64,000 nt of DNA, taken from Peptococcaceae bacterium BRH_c4a. Lineage in GTDB: Bacteria; Bacillota; Desulfotomaculia; Desulfotomaculales; Desulfocucumaceae. Each line of letters starts with the position of its first letter. Position 1 is the stretch's first letter. The stretch spans positions 99,382-163,381 of the forward strand of contig LADN01000023.1 of NCBI GenBank assembly GCA_000961585.1. Direction: 5' to 3'. Below are positions 1-8,123 of the stretch, piece after piece. A program made the position numbers and the translations under genes. Under the pieces are notes generated by a model that saw only the letters and a list, made by a program, of their open reading frames with translations, was not told the origin of the DNA and did not search any database.

Positions 1-1044
1 CGGCTTGGGATAGTTGGGAACCCCCTCGAACATCAGGGATGTTGCTCCTGCGGAGAGAGGGCCGTAGACAATATAGCTGTGGCCGGTCACCCAGCCGATA
101 TCAGCCGTGCACCAGAATACATCCTCATCCCGGTAATCAAAAATGTACTTAAAGGTGGTGGTGGTGTAAACCATATACCCGCCTGTGGTATGCATCACAC
201 CCTTGGGTTTGCCTGTGCTGCCACTGGTGTAAAGAATAAACAGGGGATCTTCGGCATCCATATGTTCCGGCTCGCAATCGGCCGAAGCCTGGGCCATTTC
301 TTCATGCCACCAGGAATCGCGCCCCTCCACCATGTTGCAATCCTTTTCAAGCCTTCTGACCACAATGCAGTTCTTTACCAAGGGGCACTGGGCCAGGGCA
401 CTGTCGGCGTTTTCCTTGCTGTTCAGCGGTTTTCCAGCCCGCAGGCCATAGTTGCTGGTGATCACGGTCTCCGCACTGGCGTCCTGAATTCTGTCCCGCA
501 GGGCTTCGGCGCTGAAGCCGCCGAAAACAACGCTGTGAATGGCGCCAATCCTGGCGCAGGCCAGTACGGTAATGGGCAGTTCCGGGATCATGGGCAGGTA
601 AACGGTTACCCGGTCTCCTTTTTTAACTCCCTTACTTTTAAGCACATTGGCGAACTTGCAAACTTCCCGGTGAAGTTGGTCATATGTGTAAATGCGGTAC
701 TCATCCTGGGGCTCCCCCTGCCAGATGAGGGCTGCCTTGTTCCTGCGCCAGGTGTTTACATGACGATCTAAACAGTTATAGGAAGCGTTGAGCTTGGCTC
801 CCCGGAAGTAGCTGATATTGATGTCATCTTTGAAGCTGAATTCCTCCACGGTTTCCCATTTTTTAAACCAATCAATGTTCTCCCCGGCCATTTCGGCCCA
901 GAATTCATTGGGCTGTTCTATCGATTTGCGGTACATTTCATCTCGCTGCTCCCGACTGCTAACCCGCGCTTTTTCCGCAAATTCCCGTGAAGGAGCAAAA
1001 ACTCTGGTTTCGATCATTAAATTTTGCACACTGCCGACCGACAT
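1..1044 (-). CDS. acsA: Acetyl-CoA synthetase, N-terminal part (3' end outside window)
   Basis: AMP-forming acetyl-CoA synthetase, which converts acetate, ATP and CoA to acetyl-CoA in the cytoplasm. The first 348 codons are present on the minus strand and the frame is open to the window edge. The ATP-binding P-loop YTSGSTGKPKG lies near residue 270, followed by the FKYIFDYRDEDVFWCTADIGW segment typical of the ACS family. The start at 1044 is set by a GAGGAGGG ribosome site about 7 nt upstream. The usual family length is about 640-660 aa, so roughly half is missing beyond the window. It fits a cell that activates acetate or recovers it from beta-oxidation. Confidence 0.95.
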   Translation of the reverse strand, partial: MSVGSVQNLMIETRVFAPSREFAEKARVSSREQRDEMYRKSIEQPNEFWAEMAGENIDWFKKWETVEEFSFKDDINISYFRGAKLNASYNCLDRHVNTWRRNKAALIWQGEPQDEYRIYTYDQLHREVCKFANVLKSKGVKKGDRVTVYLPMIPELPITVLACARIGAIHSVVFGGFSAEALRDRIQDASAETVITSNYGLRAGKPLNSKENADSALAQCPLVKNCIVVRRLEKDCNMVEGRDSWWHEEMAQASADCEPEHMDAEDPLFILYTSGSTGKPKGVMHTTGGYMVYTTTTFKYIFDYRDEDVFWCTADIGWVTGHSYIVYGPLSAGATSLMFEGVPNYPKP

Positions 1045-1319
1045 ATTTTACCCTCCTCATTACTGGTAACTATTGTTAATTATTTTTCAGTTATTCCATC
1101 CCCCGGCGTACCGGGTTATGCCGATGGTGCGTTTCGCATTAATAAACGGCGTTTCATTTTTCATTATATTACACCATTGCGGCATGATAGTTAAGAAATT
1201 TCACTCTAATGGAAATATTTCAGGACTAAATGACGCTAAAAAATGGTTAAATGGTTTGTACTTGAAAAACAACCGGGTTAGTTGCTCCCATTAATCGCCA
1301 TTTAGTCGGATGTTTTTTT

Positions 1320-2426
1320 TTATAAAAATTGGATTATTCTCCTGACTTCATGCTCTTTTAAAACACGTTTTATTACCACCTTTGTCTGACCCGTCAGGTC
1401 CAGTTCGCTATTGGGACCGGATAATGATCGGTCCTTTTCTAACAATATCCGCACCTTCGGTGTAATTGGGTGATTAGTAACATTACTTACAACTATAGCA
1501 GTCTGATCGGTACTAAGCTCAACAACAGTCCCTGATGGATATGCCGCCACCTTAGACAGAAACGCCAGAACAATTTCATATTTAAAGTAACTGTCTCCGG
1601 CCCCTGCAAGAAGCTCATAGGCTTCGTTTGGGGGCATACCTTCTTTATAGCACCTATTGGAGGTTATAGCGTCATACATATCAACCATACCTACTATTTG
1701 AGACATGTCCAAAATATCTTTGCCGCTCTTCCCCGAAGGATAACCCTCCCCATTGTATTTTTCGTGGTGTTCATAAGCTATTATGCGGGAAACACTATCA
1801 ATGCTTGAGTTTTTACGAAGTAGTTCAAGAGAATATTGAGGGTGTTTTTTAATTTCCTGAAATTCTTTTTCTGTAAGAATTCCCGGTTTATTAAGAATAA
1901 GAGGGGGAACCAAAGCTTTTCCTATATCGTGCAATAAGGCGCCCACCGCCAGTTGTTCCAATTGGGCTCTACCGTAATTTAATGAAATACCCGCCATTAA
2001 AGATAAAACACAGACATTTACGCTATGCCCAAATAAATAATCATCTATCGACCTAATATCAATGATGTCATAAATCATTCTTTTATTTTCCAGTAGCTGA
2101 CTGACTATTTCGGAAGTTGAAGATTTGATTTCACTTATATTTATGGCATCTCTATTTACTAATCTTGTACAGACACTTTTTATTGTTTTCTTAATGCAAT
2201 TGCTTACTTGAACCCGTGTCTCTTCTAATATAACGTCACTTATGCTTATATCTTGCGAAATCTCATCCTCAATGTATATGGATGATATTCCCTTTTTAAT
2301 CAGGGCGTTTATGTATGCATTAGTTAACTTAACACCTTTAGCCAGTAGAATACGGCCGTCATGGTCATAGACATGGCTTGCCACTTCGGCACCAGGCATT
2401 AGAAAGCCGCAAGAAATTCTTCTCAT
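1320..2426 (-). CDS. HD-GYP domain protein, putative c-di-GMP phosphodiesterase
   Basis: Predicted cytoplasmic cyclic-di-GMP phosphodiesterase of about 368 aa. The C-terminal half carries the HD-GYP signature: HSVNVCVLSLMAG, the metal pair LLHDIGK, HHEKYNGEGYP (the GYP motif) and DMYDAITSNRCYKEGM. The N-terminal 120 residues are an unrecognised sensory or scaffold domain without clear membrane segments. The start is placed at 2426 because a GAGGT site lies just upstream; a longer frame to 2468 has no ribosome site. Base composition is clearly more AT-rich than the neighbouring acs and CFA genes, a possible sign of transfer. A 20-codon ORF with a strong ribosome site lies immediately upstream. 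Confidence 0.85.
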   Translation of the reverse strand: MRRISCGFLMPGAEVASHVYDHDGRILLAKGVKLTNAYINALIKKGISSIYIEDEISQDISISDVILEETRVQVSNCIKKTIKSVCTRLVNRDAINISEIKSSTSEIVSQLLENKRMIYDIIDIRSIDDYLFGHSVNVCVLSLMAGISLNYGRAQLEQLAVGALLHDIGKALVPPLILNKPGILTEKEFQEIKKHPQYSLELLRKNSSIDSVSRIIAYEHHEKYNGEGYPSGKSGKDILDMSQIVGMVDMYDAITSNRCYKEGMPPNEAYELLAGAGDSYFKYEIVLAFLSKVAAYPSGTVVELSTDQTAIVVSNVTNHPITPKVRILLEKDRSLSGPNSELDLTGQTKVVIKRVLKEHEVRRIIQFL

Positions 2427-2471
2427 ACCACTACCTCTAATAAAGTTTGCTATAAAACAACCAGTCAATAA

Positions 2472-2534
2472 TTATAAACGGAAAATATTCAGCTCTAAAT
2501 CATCCGGTGATGAGGTCAGAACACTTGCATTCAT
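2472..2534 (-). CDS. Possible 20-aa leader peptide upstream of the HD-GYP gene
   Basis: A 20-codon ORF, peptide MNASVLTSSPDDLELNIFRL, with a strong AGAGGAGAT ribosome site 5 nt before its ATG. It ends about 45 nt before the HD-GYP start, on the same strand, and is likely co-transcribed. The peptide is acidic in the middle and has no membrane helix. I do not recognise it. It may be a leader peptide or a small partner protein, or chance. The strong ribosome site is the only positive evidence. Confidence 0.35.
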   Translation of the reverse strand: MNASVLTSSPDDLELNIFRL

Positions 2535-2606
2535 TTCTATCTCCTCTCGTTTTTTTCTTATTATTTCAACAATATTAAACGATTTCCTGCTTTTATTGAC
2601 AGTAGC

Positions 2607-2641
2607 AAACGGCCCTTTCACTGTCAGTAAAGGCCGTTTTT
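2607..2641 (+). terminator. Hairpin with T run
   Basis: AAACGGCC...GGCCGTTT arms, extendable to about 11 bp with one bulged C, are followed by TTTTT on the plus strand. It would stop plus-strand transcription before the tRNA gene. No plus-strand gene ends here, so its role is unclear. The reverse complement lacks as good a T run. Confidence 0.45.
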
Positions 2642-2781
2642 CAAGGCATTGCTCAGTATGTGTTAAAGGGAAAAGAATAGTACAATAAATATAATTTATT
2701 ATGGTCATATGATTAATAAAAAGTATTTATAATGCTAATAAATATTGTTTATACACACAGGCTTTTGATGTATTATTGAGT

Positions 2782-2878
2782 GGGGAGAAAGGGGGTGGTC
2801 CCTCTCACGGGCTGCAAACCCGCTGGCCTGTCCGTGACCCGGGCGGGAGTCCGGTTCGATTCCGACTTCTCCCCTCCA
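2782..2878 (+). tRNA. Sec-like minor tRNA-Cys(GCA), 97 nt with long variable arm
   Basis: An unusual tRNA folded by hand. An 8-bp acceptor stem (2782-2789 with 2867-2874, all Watson-Crick) is followed by discriminator U2875 and an encoded CCA (2876-2878). The D stem is 5-6 bp (2790/2791-2795 with 2800-2804/2805) closed by a 4-nt loop UGGU. The anticodon loop CUGCAAA (2812-2818) gives anticodon GCA. The anticodon stem has 4 bp plus an A-C mismatch. A long variable arm (2826-2830 with 2840-2844) is present. The T stem is 5 bp with C2851 bulged and loop UUCGAUU. The 8-bp acceptor, the long D stem with tiny loop and the long variable arm are tRNA-Sec features, while GCA and U73 are cysteine identity elements. 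It lies 26 nt upstream of a YedE-type transporter gene. Confidence 0.9.
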
Positions 2879-2904
2879 GAATATCAGATACCGGAGGTTG
2901 ATCT

Positions 2905-3993
2905 ATGAAAAACAAAAAAGTATTGGTGGCGGTGACAGGAGGGGTTTTGGGAATACTGGCGATACTGCTGGTGAAAATGGGAAACCCCGCCAACATGGGG
3001 TACTGCATAGCTTGTTTCCTGAGGGACATAAGCGGAGGGCTGGGTTTTCACAGGGCGGAAATTGTTCAGTACATGAGGCCGGAAATTTTCGGACTGATAT
3101 CAGGGGCATTTTTGGCGGCCTTTCTTTCCAAAGAGCATAAATCCGTTGGAGGATCCAGCCCTTTTATCCGTTTCACACTGGCGTTTGCCGGAATGATTGG
3201 CATGCTGGTATTTCTGGGTTGCCCCGTGAGGGCTGTGCTGCGCCTGGCAGGCGGGGACTGGAATGCCGGAGTGGGTATACTGGGGCTGATTGCGGGGGTT
3301 GTCATAGGTATTCAGTTTTTAAACAAGGGTTTTTCACTGGGAAGGGCAAGCGGCATGCAAAGCGTCAATGGATACATATTCCCGGTAATGGCAGTGGCTA
3401 TATTGGTTTTATTGGTTTTTGGCACTTCTTTTTTCTTTAGCAGCAAAAGCGGCCCCGGTTCAATGCACGCTCCTGTTATAATTTCTTCAGCGGCCGGGAT
3501 AGCAGTGGGAGCTCTGGCCCAGCGGTCCCGCTTTTGTATGATAGGGGGCATCAGGGATTTCATCCTGTTCAGGGACACTCATCTTTTAATTGGATTTATC
3601 GCTCTGCTGGTGATTGCCTTTCTGGGTAACCTTACCGTGGGAGCTTTTAAGCCGGGCTTCGCAGGCCAGCCAATAGCCCACACCGACGGAATCTGGAACT
3701 TTCTCGGGATGCTGCTGGCGGGAGCCTCGGCCACCATGCTGGGCGGCTGCCCGTTAAGACAGCTAATCGCCGCCAGCGAGGGGAATACCGATTGTGTGAT
3801 TACAATTGTTGGCTTTATCGCAGGGGCAGCCTTCGCACACAACTTCGGACTGGCCGCCAGCGCCAAGGGTGTTTCTTTTGCCGGGCAGACGGCCACGTTA
3901 GTGGGTATTTTGATTGTATTTACAATAGGATTTTTAGGAACATACCGTCAGACTTCATATTCGGGAGGCACCAGTTATGGACAAAATGGTTGA
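2905..3993 (+). CDS. yedE: YeeE/YedE-family transporter, putative selenium/sulfur importer
   Basis: Inner-membrane protein of 362 aa with about ten hydrophobic segments, of the YeeE/YedE sulfur-transport family. The N-terminal stretch GNPANMGYCIACFLRD, the later VFLGCPVRAVLRLAGGDWNA and the second-half repeats QRSRFCMIGGIRD and MLGGCPLRQL carry the conserved cysteines. The overall sequence resembles the subgroup called putative selenium transporter (seleno-YedE), usually found with a SirA-like partner. The start at 2905 has GGAGG 7 nt upstream. The gene overlaps the TusA-type gene by 17 nt, so the two are translationally coupled. It sits just 3' of the Sec-like tRNA-Cys and may share its transcript. 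The substrate (selenite-derived selenium, thiosulfate or another sulfur species) is inferred only. Confidence 0.88.
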   Translation: MKNKKVLVAVTGGVLGILAILLVKMGNPANMGYCIACFLRDISGGLGFHRAEIVQYMRPEIFGLISGAFLAAFLSKEHKSVGGSSPFIRFTLAFAGMIGMLVFLGCPVRAVLRLAGGDWNAGVGILGLIAGVVIGIQFLNKGFSLGRASGMQSVNGYIFPVMAVAILVLLVFGTSFFFSSKSGPGSMHAPVIISSAAGIAVGALAQRSRFCMIGGIRDFILFRDTHLLIGFIALLVIAFLGNLTVGAFKPGFAGQPIAHTDGIWNFLGMLLAGASATMLGGCPLRQLIAASEGNTDCVITIVGFIAGAAFAHNFGLAASAKGVSFAGQTATLVGILIVFTIGFLGTYRQTSYSGGTSYGQNG

Positions 3994-4189
3994 TGCCCGG
4001 GGCTTACTTTGCCCGGAGCCTGTGTTATTGACAAAGAGAGTCATAGATAAACTTACTGATGGAACTGTTAAGGTAATTGTGGACAATAATGCGGCAAAGG
4101 AAAATGTCACCCGTCTTTCAGAAAATCTGGGGTGGACGGTAAGCATTAGCCCGGAAGGAAAGGATTATGTGCTGACTATTACGAAATAA
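3977..4189 (+). CDS. TusA/SirA-type sulfur carrier protein
   Basis: 70-aa cytoplasmic protein with the TusA fold signature DARGLLCPEPVLLTKRVIDKL near the N-terminus. The Cys of the CPxP motif is the persulfide-carrying residue of this family. It overlaps the 3' end of yedE by 17 nt and has its own GGGAGG site. In the family context it probably accepts sulfur or selenium brought in by the membrane partner and passes it to tRNA thiolation or selenophosphate-related chemistry. It is shorter than full YedF proteins, lacking their C-terminal DsrE-like half, so it is best called TusA-like. Confidence 0.9.
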   Translation: MDKMVDARGLLCPEPVLLTKRVIDKLTDGTVKVIVDNNAAKENVTRLSENLGWTVSISPEGKDYVLTITK

Positions 4190-4204
4190 ACGTTTGCTGG
4201 ACTG

Positions 4205-4240
4205 AAGGGATCCGGGACTTTGTGCCGGATCCCTTGCTCA
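4205..4240 (+). terminator. Hairpin after tusA-like gene
   Basis: An 11-bp perfect stem (4205-4215 with 4225-4235, AAGGGATCCGG) with a 9-nt loop, followed by a T-rich but interrupted tail. It closes the tRNA-yedE-tusA unit. Confidence 0.6.
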
Positions 4241-4390
4241 TTTAATTCTCTTTCAACTTATCCGCATAAAAACAGATTTCCATAATAAAAATTGTTAAAC
4301 GGCGGTAAGCAGCATATTCCAGGTTTTTCAAGACGGCTTACAATATACTCCACAGCTTGTCAACGCAAAAAATGTTGAGGAGGAAAGCAG

Positions 4391-5581
4391 ATGAAAAAAA
4401 CTATCCTGAAGGCTTTTTTTAAGAGCATCAACGGCGTTGACTTCAGAGTTGTATTCTGGGACGGTGAAGCCGTTGATTACGGAGCAGGCAAACCAATGCT
4501 GGCTATCATTTTCAACCGCGAGCCGCCAGTCAGCTTTAACCTGGCTGACCCCGCGCTTTCTTTCGGAGAGGCATACATGGACGGCATAATCGACTTTGAT
4601 GGCGATCTGGAGGAAATACTCCTCATAATCAAGCAGAACAGAGATACGTTAATATCCAGCGACTTAAAGAAAAAGTTTTTTTCAACCTTTCAAAACATAA
4701 ACAGTGCGGCCTCCAGACAGAGGCAAAAGCAGAACATTCAGCATCATTACGACCTTGGAAACGATTTCTTCGCCCTTTGGCTGGATGAAACAATGAGCTA
4801 TTCCTGCGCCTATTTCCGGGATCCGGACGATTCCCTTGCAAATGCCCAAATTCAAAAAATAGACTTGATCCTGAGTAAACTGCAGCTAAAGCCGGGGGAA
4901 AGGCTGCTTGATATAGGCTGCGGCTGGGGCTGGCTGATAATCCGGGCGGCCCAGCAGTTTAACGTATCCGCACTGGGAATTACACTGAGCGAAGAACAGT
5001 ACAACGCCGTAGTCCGGAAAATAAATGAGCTGGGATTGTCCGGACGGGTTGAGGTTAAACTTCATAATTACCTGGAACTGCCTGACCGGGAGCAGTTCGA
5101 CAAGGTGGTCAGCGTGGGAATGTTTGAGCACGTTGGCAGGGAAAACCTGGGAAAATACATGGAAAAAGTCTATAAAGTACTTGTACCCGGGGGACTTTCA
5201 ATGCTGCACACAATTACGGGAATGGATGAGCAGCCGGTAAACAGTTGGGCGGAGAAATATATTTTCCCGGGAGGCTATATACCTTCACTGAGAGAGACCA
5301 TCTGGCTCCTGCCCCTGTACGATTTCCACCTGCTGCACGCTGAAAGCCTCAGGATGCATTATGCCATGACCCTTGACAAGTGGTATGAAAACTTCACAAG
5401 ACATACGGAAAGCCTCAAAAAAAAACTGGGCGAGAAATTTGTAAGGATGTGGAGCCTTTACCTGCGAGGCTGCTCAGCCAATTTCAGGGCGACTGGGCTG
5501 AACGTATACCAGCTGCTTTTCTCCAAGGGGCTGAACAACAGTCTTCCGCTGACCCTGGAGAGTGTTTACCGGCATTTTTAA
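4391..5581 (+). CDS. cfa: Cyclopropane-fatty-acyl-phospholipid synthase family methyltransferase
   Basis: 396-aa SAM-dependent enzyme that transfers a methylene group to unsaturated phospholipid acyl chains at the membrane surface. Visible motifs are HYDLGNDFFALWLDETMSYS (residues ~117-136), the SAM-binding LLDIGCGWGWLIIRAAQ (~172-188), ALGITLSEEQ and MFEHVGRENLGKYM. Length matches the family (380-420 aa). The start is fixed by AGGAGG upstream of 4391. It stands alone between the tRNA-yedE unit and the convergent hdrC gene. The function could be a related fatty-acid methyltransferase, but the CFA motifs are complete. Confidence 0.93.
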   Translation: MKKTILKAFFKSINGVDFRVVFWDGEAVDYGAGKPMLAIIFNREPPVSFNLADPALSFGEAYMDGIIDFDGDLEEILLIIKQNRDTLISSDLKKKFFSTFQNINSAASRQRQKQNIQHHYDLGNDFFALWLDETMSYSCAYFRDPDDSLANAQIQKIDLILSKLQLKPGERLLDIGCGWGWLIIRAAQQFNVSALGITLSEEQYNAVVRKINELGLSGRVEVKLHNYLELPDREQFDKVVSVGMFEHVGRENLGKYMEKVYKVLVPGGLSMLHTITGMDEQPVNSWAEKYIFPGGYIPSLRETIWLLPLYDFHLLHAESLRMHYAMTLDKWYENFTRHTESLKKKLGEKFVRMWSLYLRGCSANFRATGLNVYQLLFSKGLNNSLPLTLESVYRHF

Positions 5582-5597
5582 GGCCGGATTGAATCTG

Positions 5598-5954
5598 TTA
5601 TAACAGTCCTCCAAGGTAAAAATCCATAATGTATTTGGGAAAACAAACGTCCTTTTCACTGGCCGAAAGACGCCGCAGACTGCGCACCACCCGGACGGCG
5701 TCCAGTTTGTTGGGACAAACTGCATTGCACTGCTCACAGCCTATGCAACTCCACAAAAGAGGCGCTTGCAGCGCCTCGGCCACCCGGCCCAACTGGACCA
5801 GCCTGATCAGAGATGTGGGGTTGGGTTTTTTGAAAAGGGCCGGGCATACAGCCCCGCATTTGCCGCACTGTTCACAGAGGGCGGCGGCTCTGACCGTGAC
5901 CCCGTCAAGAATGTCTGTTTCCCTTAAATCGGTTATATCTGCATTGCAGTTCAT
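5598..5954 (-). CDS. HdrC-like [4Fe-4S] electron-transfer protein
   Basis: 118-aa iron-sulfur protein with two CxxCxxCxxxCP clusters, CEQCGKCGAVCP (residues ~27-38) and CIGCEQCNAVCP (~70-81), the pattern of heterodisulfide reductase subunit C and the soluble part of QmoC. It lies 17 nt after the HdrA-like gene and ends the aprA-aprB-hdrA-hdrC unit. No HdrB (CCG domain) or cytochrome b-type membrane subunit is encoded nearby, so its electron partner must be elsewhere. The start at 5954 has GGGGAT upstream. Confidence 0.85.
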   Translation of the reverse strand: MNCNADITDLRETDILDGVTVRAAALCEQCGKCGAVCPALFKKPNPTSLIRLVQLGRVAEALQAPLLWSCIGCEQCNAVCPNKLDAVRVVRSLRRLSASEKDVCFPKYIMDFYLGGLL

Positions 5955-5971
5955 AATTTATCCCCATTTTT

Positions 5972-7654
5972 TTATTTGAACGGACTAGGGCCCATTTTAA
6001 CAAGCAGGTCGCCAAATCTTCGAATTTCACCCAAAAGCCTTTCGGTGTCATCTATGGTTATCCCTGTGGAATAAATCCTCTCCGGCTCGATCCTCATTCT
6101 GCCCAATGTCTCCCTGAGGTTCTGCAGCCGTGTTCCTGCCAGTGATGTTCCTCCCCCATGGTGGCACTGATCCGGGTGGCACCCGGCCAGCATCACTCCA
6201 TCAAGCCCGCCTATCAGGGCCTCGTTTATCCAGGACATATTAACCGACCCGATACACGGCACTGGAATGGGCACAACCCCTTCCAGCCCTTCAATGTTTC
6301 CCCCCTGCCCGGTGAGTTTTTCCCAGGCCGGATAGGCGTCATTGCTGCACAGGAATAGCAGTACCGACGGTTGGGGGACACCTCCCGATAAAACCCTGTC
6401 CACAACATCTTCAATCTTTTTAATGCCCTGTCCGGGAAGGTTGATGCACATGAGGGGGCATCCTCCCTGACAAATACCGCAGCTGCGGCAGTCCCCGGGA
6501 TAAACCTCCGGGTAACCGTCCGGCCCCAGTATGCAGGCTCCGTAGGGACATTCCTTGGCACACCGCCCGCAGTGATCACACTTCTTCTTATTTACTTCCG
6601 GGTATGCCGAAGGCTGCTGATGCAGCTTTACCAGACACTGCGCCACCGCCGAAAGGGCGCTCCTGACACTGTCCTCCACGTCCATGGGCTGCTGGGCGCA
6701 GCCCGCCGCCCAGATCCCTGATCTTCTCAGCTCGGTGGGATCGCAGGGGGTATGGCCCGGGAAAAAACCGTAGCGGTCCTTTTCCAGCCCATCAATAACT
6801 GGCAGAACGGGCGGAACCATGCCTGCGGCCAGAACCACCAGGTCAAAATCCCCCTTAACCTTTTTCCCGCTCAGTGTGTCCTCGGCCCTGACAATCAGTT
6901 TCCCGCCTTCATATTCAACAGACGAGGGCAAGCCCCGTATAAACACCGGGCGGTATTCCTCACGCACATGCCTGTAGTATTCCTCTTTGCTTCCCGGCGT
7001 CCGGATATCCTTGTAAAACACCCATGTGCCGATATCCCCGCATGACTGGTGCAGGTATTCAATCTGCTTCAGGGTCACGGCACAGCAGTATCCTGAGCAG
7101 TAAGGGAGGTGATTTTTGTCCCTGCTGCCTGCGCACTGTATGAACGCAACCCGTTTCAGAGGCTTTCCTGTCACAGGATGGACCGGCCTGCCGCCGGTGG
7201 GACCGTCGGGCCTGAAGAGTGACTCAAATTCCATTGAAGTTATAACAGCCGGCAAGCTGCCATAACCGTATTCCTTGATTAAAGACGCATCATAAAGCTG
7301 TGCGCCGGTTGCAAGAATTATCCCGTCAACTTTTAACTGGTATTCGTCAGCTTCCTGTTTTGTGTTGCGCAGTGTCACCGTCCAGATGCCTGGAGAATTT
7401 TTTTGCACCCCGGTCAATTCTGTCTGCAATCTCATATCGACGTTAGACAGGCCGGAGATATTGTTTACCAATATTTCAAGGCCGCAGCGGGGAGGACAAA
7501 GCCTGGGATAATAGCGGTGAAGCCCGGCCACCCTGCCTCCGTTAGCGGAGGACTTCTCCACCAGCACCACTTCCAGTCCTGCGCGGCCAAGCCTGTCAGC
7601 CGCCGTAAGCCCGGCGATGCCTCCCCCAACCACCAATATTTTTCCTTTTAACAA
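5972..7654 (-). CDS. HdrA-like flavoprotein fused to MvhD domain (QmoB-like)
   Basis: 560-aa predicted flavin and iron-sulfur protein. Order of domains: Rossmann FAD site GGGIAGLTAADRLGRAG (residues ~9-25), HdrA core with CPPRCGLEI and FIQCAGSRD, two ferredoxin motifs CDHCGRCAKECP and CRSCGICQGGCP (~360-400), then an MvhD/FlpD-type domain ending in GVMLAGCHPDQCHH. This is the layout of QmoB and HdrA-MvhD proteins that link APS reductase to quinone or ferredoxin pools. The start codon is TTG at 7654, preceded by AGGAGGAGG. It follows aprB directly, so it probably exchanges electrons with AprAB. A separate QmoA is absent. Confidence 0.87.
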   Translation of the reverse strand: MLKGKILVVGGGIAGLTAADRLGRAGLEVVLVEKSSANGGRVAGLHRYYPRLCPPRCGLEILVNNISGLSNVDMRLQTELTGVQKNSPGIWTVTLRNTKQEADEYQLKVDGIILATGAQLYDASLIKEYGYGSLPAVITSMEFESLFRPDGPTGGRPVHPVTGKPLKRVAFIQCAGSRDKNHLPYCSGYCCAVTLKQIEYLHQSCGDIGTWVFYKDIRTPGSKEEYYRHVREEYRPVFIRGLPSSVEYEGGKLIVRAEDTLSGKKVKGDFDLVVLAAGMVPPVLPVIDGLEKDRYGFFPGHTPCDPTELRRSGIWAAGCAQQPMDVEDSVRSALSAVAQCLVKLHQQPSAYPEVNKKKCDHCGRCAKECPYGACILGPDGYPEVYPGDCRSCGICQGGCPLMCINLPGQGIKKIEDVVDRVLSGGVPQPSVLLFLCSNDAYPAWEKLTGQGGNIEGLEGVVPIPVPCIGSVNMSWINEALIGGLDGVMLAGCHPDQCHHGGGTSLAGTRLQNLRETLGRMRIEPERIYSTGITIDDTERLLGEIRRFGDLLVKMGPSPFK

Positions 7655-7733
7655 CTACCTTATCCTCCTCCTGCGGGACAATGGCGGTGAGGGGCCGAAA
7701 TTGTTTTTCCGGCCCCCGGTCCTTGTCATGTAT

Positions 7734-8054
7734 TTAGTTTCTGTTTTTGTAGGTGAACCTTTCCACCTTACCGTCCTGGCCGATACATGTCCAGCTAACC
7801 CTTTTGCCACCCATGAGAGGTATCAATTTGGCCGGGTAATATCCCAACTGGTAGGGCAGCTTTGTTTCAATGGCTCCCTGGGGGCAGGCCTTGACACAGG
7901 ACATGCAGTCCCAGCAGTCCCGGGGTGACCGGCAGACTGCCCTAACGCTTTCCTCATTAAGAAACAACAGGTCACCGGGGCATATGGAAACGCAAAGGGG
8001 CTCATTCTCGCCCTTGCATCCGTCACATTTTTTTAAATCAACCTTTGGCGGCAT
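7734..8054 (-). CDS. aprB: Adenylylsulfate reductase beta-like ferredoxin (AprB)
   Basis: 106-aa protein with two [4Fe-4S] motifs: KCDGCKGENEPLCVSICP near the N-terminus and CWDCMSCVKACP around residue 48. The extended first motif and the C-terminal SWTCIGQDGKVERFTYKNRN, which resembles the WT...NG..KRFKFP tail of AprB, separate it from ordinary ferredoxins. It lies about 70 nt after aprA with an AAGGAGG site. It should pass electrons between the flavin of AprA and the Hdr-type proteins encoded next. It is shorter than the ~150 aa AprB of classic sulfate reducers. Confidence 0.85.
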   Translation of the reverse strand: MPPKVDLKKCDGCKGENEPLCVSICPGDLLFLNEESVRAVCRSPRDCWDCMSCVKACPQGAIETKLPYQLGYYPAKLIPLMGGKRVSWTCIGQDGKVERFTYKNRN

Positions 8055-8123
8055 CTAACTAACCTCCTTGAATCAACAACTTATTATTTAAGCTTACGCT
8101 ATTTTCCGAACCATTGAATGCAA

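Noticed and set aside
79..771. 230-codon plus-strand ORF
   Set aside because: It is the antisense shadow of acetyl-CoA synthetase, whose protein is unmistakable on the minus strand.
2782..2878. Reading the odd tRNA as selC (tRNA-Sec)
   Set aside because: The anticodon is GCA, not UCA, and the discriminator is U; the architecture alone is Sec-like.
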